Source: Thermodesulfobacteriota bacterium (GTDB lineage: Bacteria; Desulfobacterota; WTBG01; CAIYCZ01; CAIRTM01). From it: a stretch of DNA of 64,000 nucleotides. The stretch covers positions 115,378 to 179,377 of the forward strand of contig JANQFE010000024.1 in assembly GCA_028278025.1 (NCBI GenBank). Reading direction: 5' to 3'. The position numbers were made by a program, and so were the translations under genes. Positions 8,453 through 17,135 of this stretch are shown here, piece by piece; positions within the stretch are counted from its first letter, which is position 1; each line of letters opens with the position of its first letter. A model generated the notes under the pieces. The model was given only the letters and a program-made list of their open reading frames with translations, had not been told where the DNA came from and did no database searches.

Positions 8453-8555
8453 TGTCCTGTTCGTCCTGTTTATGTCCCGTTTACGTTTGAGCGACATTCT
8501 TGTCCTGTTTATGTCCTGTTTGTCCTGTTTATGTCCTGTTTATGTCCTGTTTACG
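8453..8555. repeat. Tandem GTCCTGTTTAT repeats
   Basis: Degenerate tandem copies of a 9-12 base unit (GTCCTGTTTAT, GTCCTGTTT, GTCCCGTTTAC). The right-hand units code the last residues (QDINRT) and the stop of the leftward ATPase gene, so the repeat extends into coding sequence. Confidence 0.85.
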
Positions 8556-9992
8556 AGTCATGACGTAGTGGACGTTGCGCCCGGTTACTCCGACTTTACG
8601 GAAAACTCCTTTTGAAACCAAATCTTCGAGGTCCCGTGAAGCGGTACGGTAAATTGTCTCCGTAAGATCACGATATTCTCTATTCGTAATCCGCCCATTC
8701 ACCTTCACATGCATAATAGCTTTTATTTGCCGTTCACCCACACCGAGCACTTTTATCACTTCTTCCGTCAGCCAGTCGCGCCAAAGGGTAATGACAAATG
8801 AACCGCTACGCTGCGCAAATTCCGGTTCCGGCAGTCCCGCCTGCTGACATAGTTCTATCATGCGTTGGGTGCCAGAGCCAGCCTTTTCAATGTACCGCGT
8901 AAGGTAAAGCGATTCAGCAACAAGGGGATTGTTTGGCACCGACGGGTGATCTGTACGCAGATCGTCAAGCGTCAACGTGCCGGGGAGCCTTCCGGGATTC
9001 CAAACTTCGAGGCGGTCAGCGAAAAGCCGGACTTCAACGGATGCGTTGCTGTGGTAATCGCGGTGGGCGATGGCGTTGACAATTGCCTCGCCAACAGCGT
9101 CAGGGGGAAGCTCGTAGGTGGCAGGTGCAATATTGCTCTCCGAGCGGATGCCAACAGCACGGTTGATTTTGGAAAGCACAAAGTCGCGGGCCTGGTCCGC
9201 CTGTTCAAAAAGATCCCCTGCGTAAACCTGCTGGGAGGCAAATGGGCGGCGATATTCGGTACCGTGGCAGTGTACACATTTGGTCTCGGCGGTGCGATGA
9301 AAACGCTGCGGGTTAGCTCCAAAAAGAATGACAGCCGCGTTAGTCGGCTTTCCGTGTTCAATCAGATTCAGGTGCGTGAGCAGAGCCTTTGTAGTGGTGC
9401 TTGGTTTGAGCGGAAAACCGCGTTCGCGGCGTGCGGTTCCCAGAAACCAGTCGACACGCTTGCGGGATATGTGCTGTAAGGATGAGTTATCACAGGCCGA
9501 GGTATCAAAGGGCGGCACGCGCAGAGCGCCCAACACATCCAGGTGATCAACAAGACTGGCGTATACTTCGGAGGTCAAGGCATTAAAGTCCTCAATACGG
9601 CGACGGATTAACTCATTGCTGGCTTTGCGGACCAACTGCCGCATCCCGGACGAACGCTTTTTTTCATCAGAGCCCCATACATATATGAGACGAGTTTTAT
9701 GATGCCTGGTGGCGTGGTTATACTCGTGTTCCGTAGGGGAAATTCCGCCCTGATCTTGGCTGCCGTAGTCATACCCGAAGATTCCCAGATAGATGTCGCA
9801 ACGTTCGACTTCTTCAAGATACACTTTGTCGGCCCGACGATCCCTAGCCGGAAGGTCTTCAAATAGAAACACATCAGAAACAAAGCGATGCAGGAATGCA
9901 TCACCCAAGAGAAATGCCTTTAGGTCCAGGCGCAGTTGTTTAAACTCCTCCTGAACACTGCTGATGAATATTTTTAGACGGGTAGCGGGCAT
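8529..9992 (-). CDS. DUF4062 / RecG-like ATP-binding protein (putative conflict system)
   Basis: 487 residues in three parts. The N-terminus (KIFISSVQEEFKQLRLDLKAFL to about residue 150) is a DUF4062 domain, a TIR/SIR2-like Rossmann module found in defence proteins. The middle to C-terminal part matches the 'ATP-dependent DNA helicase RecG-related' group, which are GHKL-type ATPases and not helicases: EAIVNAIAHRDYH (N-box) and EVWNPGRLPGTL (G-box). The C-terminus is a winged-helix region (NGRITNREYRDLTETIYRTASRDLEDLVSKGV). It is divergent from the primase-helicase gene across 147 bp and lies inside the tRNA-Leu island. Function is unknown; nucleotide sensing tied to DNA binding is an inference. 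The last six residues come from tandem repeats. Confidence 0.85.
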   Translation of the reverse strand: MPATRLKIFISSVQEEFKQLRLDLKAFLLGDAFLHRFVSDVFLFEDLPARDRRADKVYLEEVERCDIYLGIFGYDYGSQDQGGISPTEHEYNHATRHHKTRLIYVWGSDEKKRSSGMRQLVRKASNELIRRRIEDFNALTSEVYASLVDHLDVLGALRVPPFDTSACDNSSLQHISRKRVDWFLGTARRERGFPLKPSTTTKALLTHLNLIEHGKPTNAAVILFGANPQRFHRTAETKCVHCHGTEYRRPFASQQVYAGDLFEQADQARDFVLSKINRAVGIRSESNIAPATYELPPDAVGEAIVNAIAHRDYHSNASVEVRLFADRLEVWNPGRLPGTLTLDDLRTDHPSVPNNPLVAESLYLTRYIEKAGSGTQRMIELCQQAGLPEPEFAQRSGSFVITLWRDWLTEEVIKVLGVGERQIKAIMHVKVNGRITNREYRDLTETIYRTASRDLEDLVSKGVFRKVGVTGRNVHYVMTRKQDINRT

Positions 9993-10139
9993 TGCGGTTA
10001 CATCTCCCAGGCTACAAAATGCTCGATCATGCTTGCTAAGACTTTGTTTTTTTATTCTTTTGACATTTTATATAATTTTGTATCATGTTCCCAGAGATAA
10101 GCATACAAAATAATTTCTCGCCTTTTAGTTTGGGATAAA

Positions 10140-12596
10140 ATGCAAAAAATTGAAGATATAGATTCATTAATCGCTGATATTGAAACGAAACTCCTGGAAA
10201 TTGACAAGCAACGTTCCACATTCCGGGAAAAACTCGCAGAGTTAAAACGGCAAAAAGCTCTTCTTCCTGAGCAAAACAGCCCTAACACATCCCTGCATGC
10301 CCAATCTTCGAAAGTAACAAACCATTCATCCGAAAAGGAAAAGATCGTTCTGTTTCGTTCTCTGTTTACAGGAAGAGCAGATGTCTTCGCTAAAAGATTT
10401 GAAAGCGTAAAAACCGGCAAGAGTGGTTATCAGCCCTGCTGCAGAAACGAGTGGGCTCCCGGCATCTGCCGAAAACCGAAAGGCAAATGCAGCGACTGCG
10501 ATAATCGTGATTTTGTCCCCATTAATGATGACGTCATCAGGGGCCACCTAATGGGTTCGGAACCGCACAAGCAATCGTCCCGTGATTTTACGATAGGTGT
10601 GTACCCGATGTTTGAGGATGAAACCTGCCGGTTTCTTGCCGTCGATTTTGACAAAGACTCCTGGATGCAGGACGCCGCTACGTTTATGGAAACCTGTAAT
10701 CAAAATAATGTTCCAGCAGCGCTTGAACGGTCACGGTCAGGACAGGGCGGACATGTATGGATTTTCTTTTCTGAGCCTGTTAAGGCAGTGCTGGCCCGAA
10801 AACTCGGAACCTTGCTCATCACGGAAACCATGGAGCAACGACCCGAAATTGGCCTTGATTCCTATGATCGCTTTTTCCCGAGTCAGGATACAATCCCGGC
10901 AGGCGGCTTTGGAAATCTTATTGCGTTGCCGCTTCAAAAAAAGCCTCGCGACAAGGGGAATACTCTTTTTCTGGATCAAAACTTCAACCCCTATGAGGAC
11001 CAGTGGGCATTCTTGTCTTCGATAAAAAAGATGCTTCCCGATGATGTAAAGACGATAGTAACTTCAGCCCTTCAGCGTGGAGATATTACAGGGGTAAAGG
11101 CAGTTATTACTGAAGAAGATGATGTTTTCCCATGGCAGCAACCTCCCTCACGGCAGATGCAGGCAAAACCCATCCAGGGACCATTGCCGGAAAAAGTGCA
11201 ATTGATGCTCGGCAATCAAATCTATATTGAAAAAGCCGTGCTGCCTGCTGCATTGCGGAACCGATTAATCCGGATTGCCGCTTTTCAAAATCCGGAGTTT
11301 TATAAAAACCAGGCAATGCGGCTGCCGACATATGACAAGCCCCGCATCATTCATTGCTGTGAAGACTTTCCGAAACATATCGGCCTACCTCGTGGATGCC
11401 TGGATGAAGTGAAGGACCTGCTGCAATCACTCAACATACAACCACGTTTGGTTGACGAACGCTTCCCCGGTGTTCCCATAGAATGCACATTCACTGGAGA
11501 ACTTCGTCCGGAACAAGAACCGGCCGCAACGGAGATGCTTCGGCATGATAACGGTATTCTGGCTGCTACCACGGCGTTTGGTAAAACGGTTGTTGCTATC
11601 TATTTATTGGCAATGCGCGGTGTCAATACCCTGATACTGGTGCACCGCAGACAGCTGCTCGATCAATGGATTGTCCGGTTGCAAAATTTTCTCGACATTG
11701 CCACAGAAAACATCGGCCATATCGGAAGCGGCAAACGAAAGCCGACAGGAATCATTGACATTGGTACCATTCAGAGCTTGAGCAAAAAAGGTGTTGTTGA
11801 TGATATTGTCGGTGAGTACGGCCACATCATTGTCGATGAATGCCATCACATTTCCGCACCGAGTTTTGAAATCGTTGCCCGGCAAAGCAAGGCGCGTTAT
11901 GTAACCGGTCTTTCCGCAACGGTTGTCCGAAAAGACGGACATCACCCGATAATCTACATGAACTGCGGACCGATACGGTACAAGGTTGATCCTCGAAAGC
12001 AGGCTGCATCACGACCCTTTACCCATAAAGTCATCACACGCAGAACCGCTTTTATCTTACCCCTTACACTTGCCGGCACAGATTCACTAAAAATGCATGA
12101 CCTCTATGACGCCCTATCAGTTGATGACAAGCGAAACCAGATGATAGTCGACGATATTCTGCAATCGCTGGAAGAAAAACGATCCCCGCTTGTGCTGTCT
12201 GAACGGAGAGAACACCTGGAAACGCTGACAAACCTACTGTCTCCTCACACAAAAAATATCCTGGTCTTTAAAGGCGGTATGGGCAAAAAACAAAGGCAGG
12301 CCCTTGAAGAAAAACTGCAGAGCATTCCGGATCGCGAGGAAAGAATTATTGTCGCCACCGGCCGCTACCTCGGTGAAGGATTTGATGACCCTCGGCTGGA
12401 CACCCTTTTTCTGACGCTGCCCATATCATGGAAAGGAACCCTTGCACAGTACACTGGCCGCCTACATCGTTTCCATGATATGAAGAAGGAAGTTGTCATA
12501 TATGATTATGCCGACCTTAATGTGCCGATACTTACTAGAATGTATGCCAGACGACTTCATGGCTATAAAACTATCGGATATAAGGTGGAAGAATAA
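10140..12596 (+). CDS. TOTE-type archaeo-eukaryotic primase fused to SF2 helicase
   Basis: 818 residues. A coiled coil (1-42) leads to a Cys cluster (CC...C...CSDC, residues 100-120) that looks like a zinc knuckle. Next is an archaeo-eukaryotic primase domain: FLAVDFD (Asp169/Asp171, the metal DxD), SGQGGHVWIFF (His205) and RFFPSQD...GNLIALPLQ, as in the primase of TOTE conflict systems. The C-terminal half is an SF2 helicase: TTAFGKT (Walker A, about 477-483), DECH (about 565-568), TGLSAT (III), GEGFDDPRLDTL and QYTGRLHR (VI). All key residues are present, so it should be active. It may prime or extend DNA while unwinding foreign replication forks; that role is inferred. The ATG has only a weak ribosome site. 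Confidence 0.88.
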   Translation: MQKIEDIDSLIADIETKLLEIDKQRSTFREKLAELKRQKALLPEQNSPNTSLHAQSSKVTNHSSEKEKIVLFRSLFTGRADVFAKRFESVKTGKSGYQPCCRNEWAPGICRKPKGKCSDCDNRDFVPINDDVIRGHLMGSEPHKQSSRDFTIGVYPMFEDETCRFLAVDFDKDSWMQDAATFMETCNQNNVPAALERSRSGQGGHVWIFFSEPVKAVLARKLGTLLITETMEQRPEIGLDSYDRFFPSQDTIPAGGFGNLIALPLQKKPRDKGNTLFLDQNFNPYEDQWAFLSSIKKMLPDDVKTIVTSALQRGDITGVKAVITEEDDVFPWQQPPSRQMQAKPIQGPLPEKVQLMLGNQIYIEKAVLPAALRNRLIRIAAFQNPEFYKNQAMRLPTYDKPRIIHCCEDFPKHIGLPRGCLDEVKDLLQSLNIQPRLVDERFPGVPIECTFTGELRPEQEPAATEMLRHDNGILAATTAFGKTVVAIYLLAMRGVNTLILVHRRQLLDQWIVRLQNFLDIATENIGHIGSGKRKPTGIIDIGTIQSLSKKGVVDDIVGEYGHIIVDECHHISAPSFEIVARQSKARYVTGLSATVVRKDGHHPIIYMNCGPIRYKVDPRKQAASRPFTHKVITRRTAFILPLTLAGTDSLKMHDLYDALSVDDKRNQMIVDDILQSLEEKRSPLVLSERREHLETLTNLLSPHTKNILVFKGGMGKKQRQALEEKLQSIPDREERIIVATGRYLGEGFDDPRLDTLFLTLPISWKGTLAQYTGRLHRFHDMKKEVVIYDYADLNVPILTRMYARRLHGYKTIGYKVEE

Positions 12597-12823
12597 CGTC
12601 GATAAAGGCATATGTGGTAAATGTCACAACATCGATGATCCGTTTTTAATGGTCAAAAATATCAGGGCATCGATGACCCATAAAGATTAATGTTTTTAAG
12701 CAAATGCGATTAAATGCGAAAACCCGCACAAATCCGTCAGCCGTAACTGGTTGAATTTTCAGTTTTATTTGGCATGTGCCGAAGATTGCGCTCAGCACCC
12801 CCGTTTTTTTGCCTCACAGCCAA

Positions 12824-12860
12824 TAAAAACAAAAGCGATTCCAAATTGTTACGGAATCGC
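12824..12860 (-). terminator. Rho-independent terminator of tRNA-Leu
   Basis: An 8-bp stem, GCGATTCC (12835-12842) with GGAATCGC (12853-12860), followed on the minus strand by TTTTGTTTTTA. It stands 12 bp after the tRNA 3' end and would end the secG-tRNA transcript. Confidence 0.85.
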
Positions 12861-12871
12861 CTTGTTGTTTT

Positions 12872-12891
12872 TTGGTGCCGAAGGCCGGACT
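12872..12891. repeat. att-like direct repeat (proximal copy, within tRNA-Leu)
   Basis: The tRNA-Leu 3' end, repeated exactly at 8176-8195. It is the presumed recombination core of the island. Confidence 0.85.
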
Positions 12892-12957
12892 CGAACCGGC
12901 ACGGGTCTCCCCACTACCCCCTCAAGATAGCGTGTCTACCAGTTCCACCACTTCGGC
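12873..12957 (-). tRNA. tRNA-Leu (anticodon GAG)
   Basis: 85 bases on the minus strand starting GCCGAAGTGGTGGAACTGG, acceptor stem GCCGAAG/CTTCGGC, anticodon loop TTGAGGG between CTATC and GGTAG, a long variable arm (GTGGGGAGACCCGT region), T-arm CCGGTTCGAGTCCGG and an encoded CCA. It starts 6 bp after the secG stop, the same secG-tRNA-Leu(GAG) linkage as E. coli secG-leuU. Its 3' end is the island's attachment site. Confidence 0.96.
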
Positions 12958-12963
12958 ATTCTT

Positions 12964-13341
12964 CTAAAACTGCTGTTCTGGTTTCGGCTCTGCTACCGGG
13001 GCCGGTATTTCCGTGGTTTCAACCTGCGGGGCCTGGGCCGCATCCTGAACAGGCGCTTGCGGGATGGCCTGCTGGGCAACCGGCGGGACATCCTTTACCA
13101 CTGAGCGCCCGAACGGATTAGCGGACAAATATGCCAGACCGAACGAGGTGAGCATGAAAATGATAGCTGCAATGGTTGTCACCTTGCCCAGAAACGGGGC
13201 CGGGCCAGCACCGCCGAACACGGTCTGGGATGAACCGCCAAAGGCGGCCCCCATTTCGGCACCCTTGCCGCTTTGCAGAAGCACTATCAGGATCAGTGCT
13301 ATACATACTAGTATGTGTAAAATAATCAGAAGTGTTGTCAT
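12964..13341 (-). CDS. secG: Preprotein translocase subunit SecG
   Basis: 125 residues with two membrane helices (LLIILHILVCIALILIVLLQ and VTTIAAIIFMLTSFGLAYL) separated by the SecG loop SGKGAEMGAAFGGSSQTVFG, then a Pro/Ala/Gln-rich cytoplasmic tail of about 45 residues. SecG is a non-essential partner of SecYE in protein export. GAGG precedes the start. It follows tpiA in the same direction and is directly followed by tRNA-Leu, so all may share a transcript; the gap to tpiA holds degenerate word repeats. Confidence 0.96.
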   Translation of the reverse strand: MTTLLIILHILVCIALILIVLLQSGKGAEMGAAFGGSSQTVFGGAGPAPFLGKVTTIAAIIFMLTSFGLAYLSANPFGRSVVKDVPPVAQQAIPQAPVQDAAQAPQVETTEIPAPVAEPKPEQQF

Positions 13342-13359
13342 ATAAAGCCTCGTAATTGG

Positions 13360-13450
13360 TAATTCGTGATTAGTTAACTGTACTATTCGTTAAGTGTTAA
13401 GCGTTTTAAAAAGTCCGCTTCACGCCTTACGTTTCTCGTTTTACGTTAAT
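13360..13450. repeat. Degenerate word repeats (TTACG/CTCGTT type)
   Basis: Imperfect words of 6-9 bases (GTAATTCGTGATTAG, CGCTTCACGCCTTACG, TTCTCGTTTTACGTT) fill the gap between tpiA and secG. Similar strings recur between genes up to about 26.4 kb. Confidence 0.75.
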
Positions 13451-13510
13451 CAGCTATGTTGTAATGTAAAAATTTTTTATAATATAGTATTTTATAACAA
13501 ATTTCAATAG

Positions 13511-14266
13511 TTAAGTTTCAAATTTCACTATCCGGGTAAAAGAATCACTTTTCAGGCTGGCGCCGCCCACCAGGGCTCCGTCGATATCGGGCTGGGCCAT
13601 CAGCTCATCCACATTTTCCGGTTTAACACTGCCGCCGTACAGGATTCGTACCCCTTCCGCAACACCCGCATCGGCAATATCGGCAATCAGCTTGCGGATC
13701 ATGGCATGCACTTCTTCAGCCTGCTGGGGCGTGGCGGTCTTGCCGGTACCGATTGCCCACACCGGCTCATAAGCGATAATACCTTTGGCAATATCTACAG
13801 CGGAAAGCCCTTCGAGGCCTCCCCGTATCTGCCGCTCTACTACCTCCAGGGTTTTACCCGCTTCCCGTTCTTCAAGCGTCTCACCCACGCACATGATGGG
13901 GGTCAACCCAGCTGCCAGGGCGGCCTTTACCCGTTTATTAACCGTTTCATCGGTTTCACCAAAATACTGACGCCGCTCGGAATGTCCGATAATGGCGTGG
14001 GTACAGCCCGCATCTTTTAACAGTCCCGGGGCAACCTCACCGGTAAAAGCTCCTTTTTCCTCCCAGTACACATTCTGGGACGACAGCGCAATATTGGAAC
14101 CCTCTATCTCCCGGGCTACCGGGGCAAGCGCAGTAAAAACAGGTGCTACGATAATCTCCACATCCTGCACAGCTGCAACATTTTCCTTCAGATCCCTGAC
14201 AAGATCACGGGCCTCAGCAATAGTGTTGTGCATCTTCCAGTTGCCTGCAATAACGGGTGTCCGCAT
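13511..14266 (-). CDS. tpiA: Triosephosphate isomerase
   Basis: 251 residues, the usual length. Catalytic landmarks: GNWKM (Asn and Lys of the active site), IIGHSERR (electrophilic His), AYEPVWAIGTG (catalytic Glu plus flexible loop) and ILYGGSVKPEN (phosphate binding). It interconverts dihydroxyacetone phosphate and glyceraldehyde 3-phosphate. AAGGAG lies ahead of ATG 14266. Third gene of the leftward gap-pgk-tpiA series; the 139-bp gap to pgk carries word repeats. Confidence 0.98.
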   Translation of the reverse strand: MRTPVIAGNWKMHNTIAEARDLVRDLKENVAAVQDVEIIVAPVFTALAPVAREIEGSNIALSSQNVYWEEKGAFTGEVAPGLLKDAGCTHAIIGHSERRQYFGETDETVNKRVKAALAAGLTPIMCVGETLEEREAGKTLEVVERQIRGGLEGLSAVDIAKGIIAYEPVWAIGTGKTATPQQAEEVHAMIRKLIADIADAGVAEGVRILYGGSVKPENVDELMAQPDIDGALVGGASLKSDSFTRIVKFET

Positions 14267-14279
14267 ATAATTACTCCTT

Positions 14280-14400
14280 ATAGTCGTAATTAGTGAATAG
14301 TAAACAGTGAATCGTGAACGGTACTTGGTGTTTGGTATTCAGTGTTTTGTGTTTAGCAACAAATTTTCTCAGCACTCATTGCTCATTACTCATTGCTTAG
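14280..14400. repeat. Degenerate word repeats (GTGAACAGTGAATCG type)
   Basis: Runs of AGTGAATAGTAAACAGTGAATCGTGAAC and then CTCATTGCTCATTACTCATTGC fill the pgk-tpiA gap. These are short imperfect tandem units of 7-9 bases. Confidence 0.8.
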
Positions 14401-14405
14401 GTAAT

Positions 14406-15590
14406 TTATTTATCCAGTGCTGCTATGCCGGGCAGTTTTTTGCCTTCCAGCATCTCCATAAAGGCCCCGCCGGCTGTTGAGATATAGGAAATTTGATCCT
14501 CTTTACCGGACTTATTCAGGGCCGCAACCGAATCACCGCCGCCCACCACACTCATGGCGTCAGTGCCTGCCACGCTGTCGGCGATACTGAAGGTGCCCCG
14601 GCTGAACTCCTCTATTTCAAATACGCCCATGGGGCCGTTCCACACAATAGTCTTGGCTTCACCGATAATAGCACTGAACTGCGCGATGGTTTCCGGCCCA
14701 ATATCAAGGGCTATCCAGCTCTGGGGAATATCATGGACCGAGACGGTCTTGGTGGTAATCCCGGACTTCATCTCCTCGGCAATAACACAGTCCACGGGCA
14801 GCAGCAGCTTAACGCCCCGGTCGGTCGCCTTTTTGAGAACCAGTTTGGCGGTTTCGATCAGGTCCGGCTCAACCAGGGAATTGCCCACCTCAATGCCCTG
14901 GGCCTTCAGGAAGGTAAAGGCCATGCCACCGCCCACAAGCAGAGCATCAACCTTCTGCAGGATATTCTCCAGCACCTCCAGCTTACCCGAGACCTTGGCC
15001 CCACCGATCACGGCTACCAGGGGCCGCTCGGGGTTGAGCATGGCGCGGTCAAAGCTGGTAATCTCCTTCTTCATCAAAAATCCGGCAACACTCTCGGGCA
15101 CGACCCGGGTGATAGCCTCAACCGAGGCATGGGCCCGGTGGGAAACTGCAAAGGCGTCATTTACATATATGTCGGCCGCGGCACCCAGCTTGCGGGCAAA
15201 CTCCTTATCATTTTTTTCTTCCTGCGCATAAAAACGCAGGTTTTCAAGCAGCAGGATCTGCCCCGGCTGCAGGGCCCGGCCTTGTGCAATGGCCTCCTTC
15301 GATATGCAGTCGGTAGCAAACAGCACCTCGCTGTCCAGTAGTTCACCCAAGCGCCTGGCAACCGGCTTAAGGCTCATCTCCGCTACCCGCTTGCCCTTGG
15401 GCCGGCCCAGGTGGGAGGCCGCAATGACCGCGCCCCCCTGATCAAGCACATGCTTGATGGTGGGCACCGTGGCCCTGATGCGGGTGTCATCGGTTATGTT
15501 CTGGCTGCCGTCTAGGGGCACATTAAAATCAGCCCGGATAAAAACCCGTTTACCTTTAACATCAATCTGGTCAATGAATTTTACGGCCAT
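14406..15590 (-). CDS. pgk: Phosphoglycerate kinase
   Basis: 394 residues, family length. Motifs: VFIRADFNVPLDG (substrate binding near the N-terminus), ASHLGRPKG, LLENLRFYAQEEKND, FAVSHRAHAS, VIGGAKVSGKLEVL (hinge), ALLVGGGMAFTFL and VVGGGDSVAAL (nucleotide site). It makes ATP and 3-phosphoglycerate from 1,3-bisphosphoglycerate in the cytoplasm. Lies between gap and tpiA, transcribed leftward; the 418-bp gap to gap holds a MITE-like element. Confidence 0.98.
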   Translation of the reverse strand: MAVKFIDQIDVKGKRVFIRADFNVPLDGSQNITDDTRIRATVPTIKHVLDQGGAVIAASHLGRPKGKRVAEMSLKPVARRLGELLDSEVLFATDCISKEAIAQGRALQPGQILLLENLRFYAQEEKNDKEFARKLGAAADIYVNDAFAVSHRAHASVEAITRVVPESVAGFLMKKEITSFDRAMLNPERPLVAVIGGAKVSGKLEVLENILQKVDALLVGGGMAFTFLKAQGIEVGNSLVEPDLIETAKLVLKKATDRGVKLLLPVDCVIAEEMKSGITTKTVSVHDIPQSWIALDIGPETIAQFSAIIGEAKTIVWNGPMGVFEIEEFSRGTFSIADSVAGTDAMSVVGGGDSVAALNKSGKEDQISYISTAGGAFMEMLEGKKLPGIAALDK

Positions 15591-15638
15591 GTTTTATTTC
15601 CTATAAAAATAGATGTTGTTGCACATTGCGAAATTGTA

Positions 15639-15859
15639 TTAACCGCAGACTAACGCCGACAAACAGGCTGGCGACACTGCCAACCTGTTTACTCCTATGC
15701 CCTGCGGGCATATTTTTAATATTTATTGTGCTCTAAAATGTTACAAGTCTATAGATTTTCTCACAGATTCAACTACCATCGCGAAGCGATTACTGTTTTT
15801 GCGCCCGCACTGTTGCGGGGACAAAAGGTCTGCGTGTGTCTGCGTATGTCCGCGGTTAA
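15639..15859 (+). repeat. MITE-like element with TTAACCGC ends, copy 1
   Basis: Near-perfect terminal inverted repeats: TTAACCGCAGAC (15639-15650) and GTCCGCGGTTAA (15848-15859), 11 of 12 paired. Inside are the hairpins AAACAGGCTGGC/GCCAACCTGTTT (15661-15690, one mismatch), ATGCCC/GGGCAT and CCCGCA/TGCGGG, and an ATCGCGAAGCGAT palindrome. It codes for nothing. A full-length inverted copy lies at 26081-26325. Confidence 0.82.
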
Positions 15860-15915
15860 TTAATTAGCCTGCAGATCAATGATTTTAATTTACCGCAGAC
15901 TAACACGGTAGCAGT
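15860..15915 (+). repeat. MITE spacer and truncated second unit
   Basis: The spacer TTAATTAGCCTGCAGATCAA and the start of a new unit (ACCGCAGACTAACAC) follow the first element. The same spacer-plus-head arrangement recurs at about 24520-24580, so units were copied as tandem arrays. Confidence 0.65.
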
Positions 15916-16008
15916 GCTTAAAGTGAACTAAAATGCCTAAAGTGCCTAAAATTATGTCAGCTGGTTTTTCGTGTTTAGTCTCAGCGCTCGTTGCTCGTTA
16001 CTCATCAC

Positions 16009-17037
<1,029 letters not shown>

Positions 17038-17135
17038 TTAAACTAAAAACCGTCGCTATATTGTTATATGTCTGTTGCCGGCTGTCCGCGGTCAGATCTA
17101 CACAAAACAACCGACAACCAGTGACTGACAGCGCC

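Larger units (their letters stand above)
7672..8528. other. Intergenic region: intron fragment, displaced terminator, att-like repeat
   Basis: No protein gene. Left to right it holds a group II intron 5' fragment (7723-8133, minus), a terminator hairpin (8134-8167), a 20-bp copy of the tRNA-Leu 3' end (8176-8195) and tandem GTCCTGTTT repeats (8453-8555). Open frames here, such as 7764-8048 on the minus strand, run through the ribozyme sequence and are not genes. Confidence 0.7.
8196..12871. mobile_element. Small genomic island at tRNA-Leu carrying conflict-type genes
   Basis: Bounded by 20-bp direct repeats of the tRNA-Leu 3' end. It contains a DUF4062/RecG-like ATPase gene, a divergent primase-helicase gene and tandem repeats. 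Each border keeps a terminator in the tRNA's direction: one behind the intact tRNA (12824-12860) and one behind the displaced copy (8134-8167), as expected if the island brought in a new tRNA end plus terminator. No intact integrase is present, so it is either decayed or was mobilised in trans. Confidence 0.72.
15591..16008. other. gap-pgk intergenic region, filled by repeats
   Basis: No gene. It holds a complete MITE-like element (15639-15859), the spacer and head of a second unit (15860-15915), then GTGAACTAAAATGCC and CTCGTTGCTCGTTACTC word repeats up to the gap stop. Confidence 0.7.

Noticed and set aside
8294..8497. 67-codon minus-strand frame
   Set aside because: Begins in tandem repeats and lacks any recognisable domain.
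8453..8555. CRISPR array
   Set aside because: Repeats are 9-12 bp, contiguous and degenerate, with no spacers or cas genes.
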